A stretch of DNA of 64,000 bases from an uncultured Bacteroidales bacterium (GTDB lineage: Bacteria > Bacteroidota > Bacteroidia > Bacteroidales > CAIXZF01). The stretch covers positions 496,001-560,000 of the forward strand of contig CAIXZF010000035.1 of NCBI GenBank assembly GCA_903923925.1, in the 5' to 3' direction. Below, piece by piece: positions 63,401-64,000 of this stretch (the first letter of the stretch is position 1; each line of letters begins with the position of its first letter). Under the pieces are notes generated by a model that was not told the DNA's origin, did no database searches, and saw nothing but the letters and a program-made list of their open reading frames with translations. The position numbers and the translations under genes are program-made.

Positions 63401-64000
63401 TATTCTGAAATACTTCGTGGGTCAGACTACATTAACCGGAATCAGACTTGCAGCTGGTGATGTTGATGGATCGGGCTATGTTAATTCTTCCGATGCCTTG
63501 TCTGCAGCTAAACGTTTCATAGGGATAACAAATTCATTCCCGGTTGGTGACTGGGTTTTTGAAAAATTTAGTGTTCAGATAAACGGTACAGGTAATGTTA
63601 CGCAAAACATGAAGTCATTGGTTTTTGGAGATGTTGATGGTAGTTATATACCTGGAGCAAAAACAGAACCTGCAATTTATTTAGAGAACGACAGAACTAT
63701 AAGTATTACCGGGAAATCGGACATTGACATCCCTGTACGCATTAAAAATAATTCTGAAGTTGGTTCAATTTCCCTTGTATTGGATATTCCGGATCCTTCT
63801 CTAAAGGTTAAAGATGTTTTTACCAATAGCAAAGGGAATATAGTCTTCCAACAGGATGGAAGCAGTCTGAGAATTGCCTGGTATAGTTTAATACCAATGC
63901 AACTCAAAGAAGACGATATCCTTCTTACAGTGAAGTGTTCAACAGTCGATCCTGATTTATCCCAAAATAGTCTTTGGACAGTAGATCCTGTCAGCCAGAT
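60456..64000 (+). CDS. Large secreted protein with Ig-like, cohesin- and dockerin-like domains, 3' end missing
   Basis: An open frame starts at the ATG at 60456 and runs off the window, giving at least 1181 residues. A signal peptide ends near SPAWSQ (about residue 36). A beta-rich segment is followed by four ~80-residue repeats (GTYSGTGVTGTNFNAS type). A PKD-like domain is next (NAGTDQTITLGNSATL), then a cohesin-like domain (about 62796-63185), a carboxypeptidase-regulatory-like fold and a dockerin-like pair (WGGVNASDALVILK; DVDGSGYVNSSDAL). A second cohesin-like domain begins near 63675. The sorting tail, if present, is beyond 64000. The dockerin region matches that of the 14-kb gene. It follows the FN3-like gene by 15 bases. 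Confidence 0.82.
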   Translation, partial: MKPNQIILKRSGRIVGIPILLLLLAWCNCLSPAWSQNDMIVTGTTFKVAAGTTVISEENLIIQSGASLGNAGTLVLKKNFNNENGSSNSIGTGTVVFSGTSNQVLYGQNIFQNLIVNNAYGLTMTGNTNVNGILSLNSGKITLGSNNLLIGPVATISGTPSGSTMIVASGSGELRKEFSSAGSFTWPVGDATVTAEYSPVTLNFNSGTFGAGNYVGIKLVNAAYPGSTGNYLNRYWTLTQNGITAPTYTATFQYLPADVNGIESQIYCKKVDAPTATYGAANTTLHQLTASGISVFGIFTGGQSGEPPTIFNVTGGGSFCQGGNGVAIGLSGSQTGVNYTLLLNGTATTTVVSGNGSAITFGVQTASGSYTVTAMNTTTLATATMSSSAIVTVNSLPVVTWPTTIPAQCSNTTTYALTGALPAGGTYSGMGVTGTNFNPSVAGAGTFVITYTYTNANGCTNSATNQITVNATPTVTWPGTLVPKCVSATTYTLTGGTPAGGTYSGPGITGTNFNASVAGVGTHTITYSYMSNGCNGTATKTIVVNPLPVVEWTTALTPQCVIATTYVLSGATPAGGTYSGTGVTGTNFNASIAGVGTKTITYTYTNGNGCSNTKTNTITVYALPTVSWSNTLTAQCVSSATYALTGGLPAGGTYSGTGVTGTNFNASVAGMGTFTLTYSYSDANGCSGSTTNQITVHQPPTANAGTDQTITLGNSATLSAIATGGSSPYSYSWGIGLNTQSIIVTPTSTTTYSVTVTDAFACAGTDEVVVNVTPLPSVLTTTAPTNTACPGEIIVPVSVSNFSGVAAISLKLSYDNAILTYTGYQNAHASLASGVLIINATNSKVQVAWFSISPATIGNGKLFDIKFTGIIGESSLIWNIVNPGDCEYKDFNSITIPADFVNGFVTIGNCSNLEGNMTYDNTVSTPMNNSTALLKQGANTVYQVTTDISGHFLFANLANGLYTTAGASSKAWGGVNASDALVILKYFVGQTTLTGIRLAAGDVDGSGYVNSSDALSAAKRFIGITNSFPVGDWVFEKFSVQINGTGNVTQNMKSLVFGDVDGSYIPGAKTEPAIYLENDRTISITGKSDIDIPVRIKNNSEVGSISLVLDIPDPSLKVKDVFTNSKGNIVFQQDGSSLRIAWYSLIPMQLKEDDILLTVKCSTVDPDLSQNSLWTVDPVSQ
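63369..63552 (+). other. Dockerin-like segment of the partial 3' protein
   Basis: The order WGGVNASDALVILK, AAGDVDGSGYVNSSDAL, KRFIG and GDWVFE matches the segment at 10320-10515 of the giant gene, with the D-x-D-x-S calcium-loop spacing better preserved here. Confidence 0.65.

Noticed and set aside
10320-63552. A cellulosome
   Set aside because: Cohesin- and dockerin-like domains occur, but no glycoside hydrolase with a dockerin and no scaffoldin with multiple cohesins is present in the window.

Overview
The window looks like a low-GC chromosome segment from a Bacteroidota bacterium, most likely a Bacteroidales-type environmental organism. The evidence is a large set of secreted proteins with type IX secretion (T9SS) C-terminal sorting domains of both type A and type B, families typical of the phylum (alpha-2-macroglobulin, IgGFc-binding N-terminal domain, choice-of-anchor L and J domains, FISUMP, BatA), and promoters with the Bacteroidetes -7 element TAnnTTTG. 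Flavodiiron, ferritin-like and Nramp proteins suggest an anaerobe or microaerobe that manages oxygen and iron stress. I saw no tRNA, rRNA, CRISPR array, phage or insertion sequence.

Layout. 1-9472: a partial alpha-2-macroglobulin gene (minus) diverges from a 1570-residue type B secreted protein. 9521-23536: one 14-kb gene (minus) encodes a 4671-residue secreted protein made of 43 Ig/PKD-like repeats, a dockerin-like and a cohesin-like segment, and a type A sorting tail. 23983-29093: a membrane-anchored thioredoxin (plus) and two type A secreted proteins (minus). 29165-34177: a tight three-gene minus operon with a sugar kinase fused to a RapZ C-terminal domain (AmgK-like), a MurU-like uridylyltransferase and an AddB-like nuclease. 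34291-38196: ferritin-like protein, Nramp transporter, NADP-glutamate dehydrogenase and a second ferritin-like protein. 38254-40407: a type B secreted protein. 40639-47409: a rightward run of BatA-domain protein, topoisomerase IV subunit A, flavodiiron protein and a lipoprotein. 47400-48324: a frameshifted TPR gene remnant and empty sequence. 48325-52293: a propeller-type LytS sensor kinase with its LytTR regulator. 52374-53565: a partly deleted FISUMP gene. 53718-58282: a BNR-repeat secreted protein, an intergenic hairpin element, a small unknown protein and two outer-membrane barrels. 58374-64000: two linked secreted-protein genes, the second running off the window with the same dockerin/cohesin module as the 14-kb gene.

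How the parts fit. About half of the coding sequence builds the cell surface or secretome: long Ig-like stalks, beta-propellers and sorting tails. The housekeeping part covers peptidoglycan-sugar salvage, DNA repair and topology, ammonia assimilation and metal/oxygen defence. The most notable points are the kinase-RapZ fusion beside MurU, the regular repeat structure of the 14-kb gene with signs of recent internal duplication, and the dockerin/cohesin module shared by two large proteins that show no cellulosome enzymes. Several starts were moved inward from the longest open frame because a promoter, an upstream gene end or a signal peptide showed the true start.
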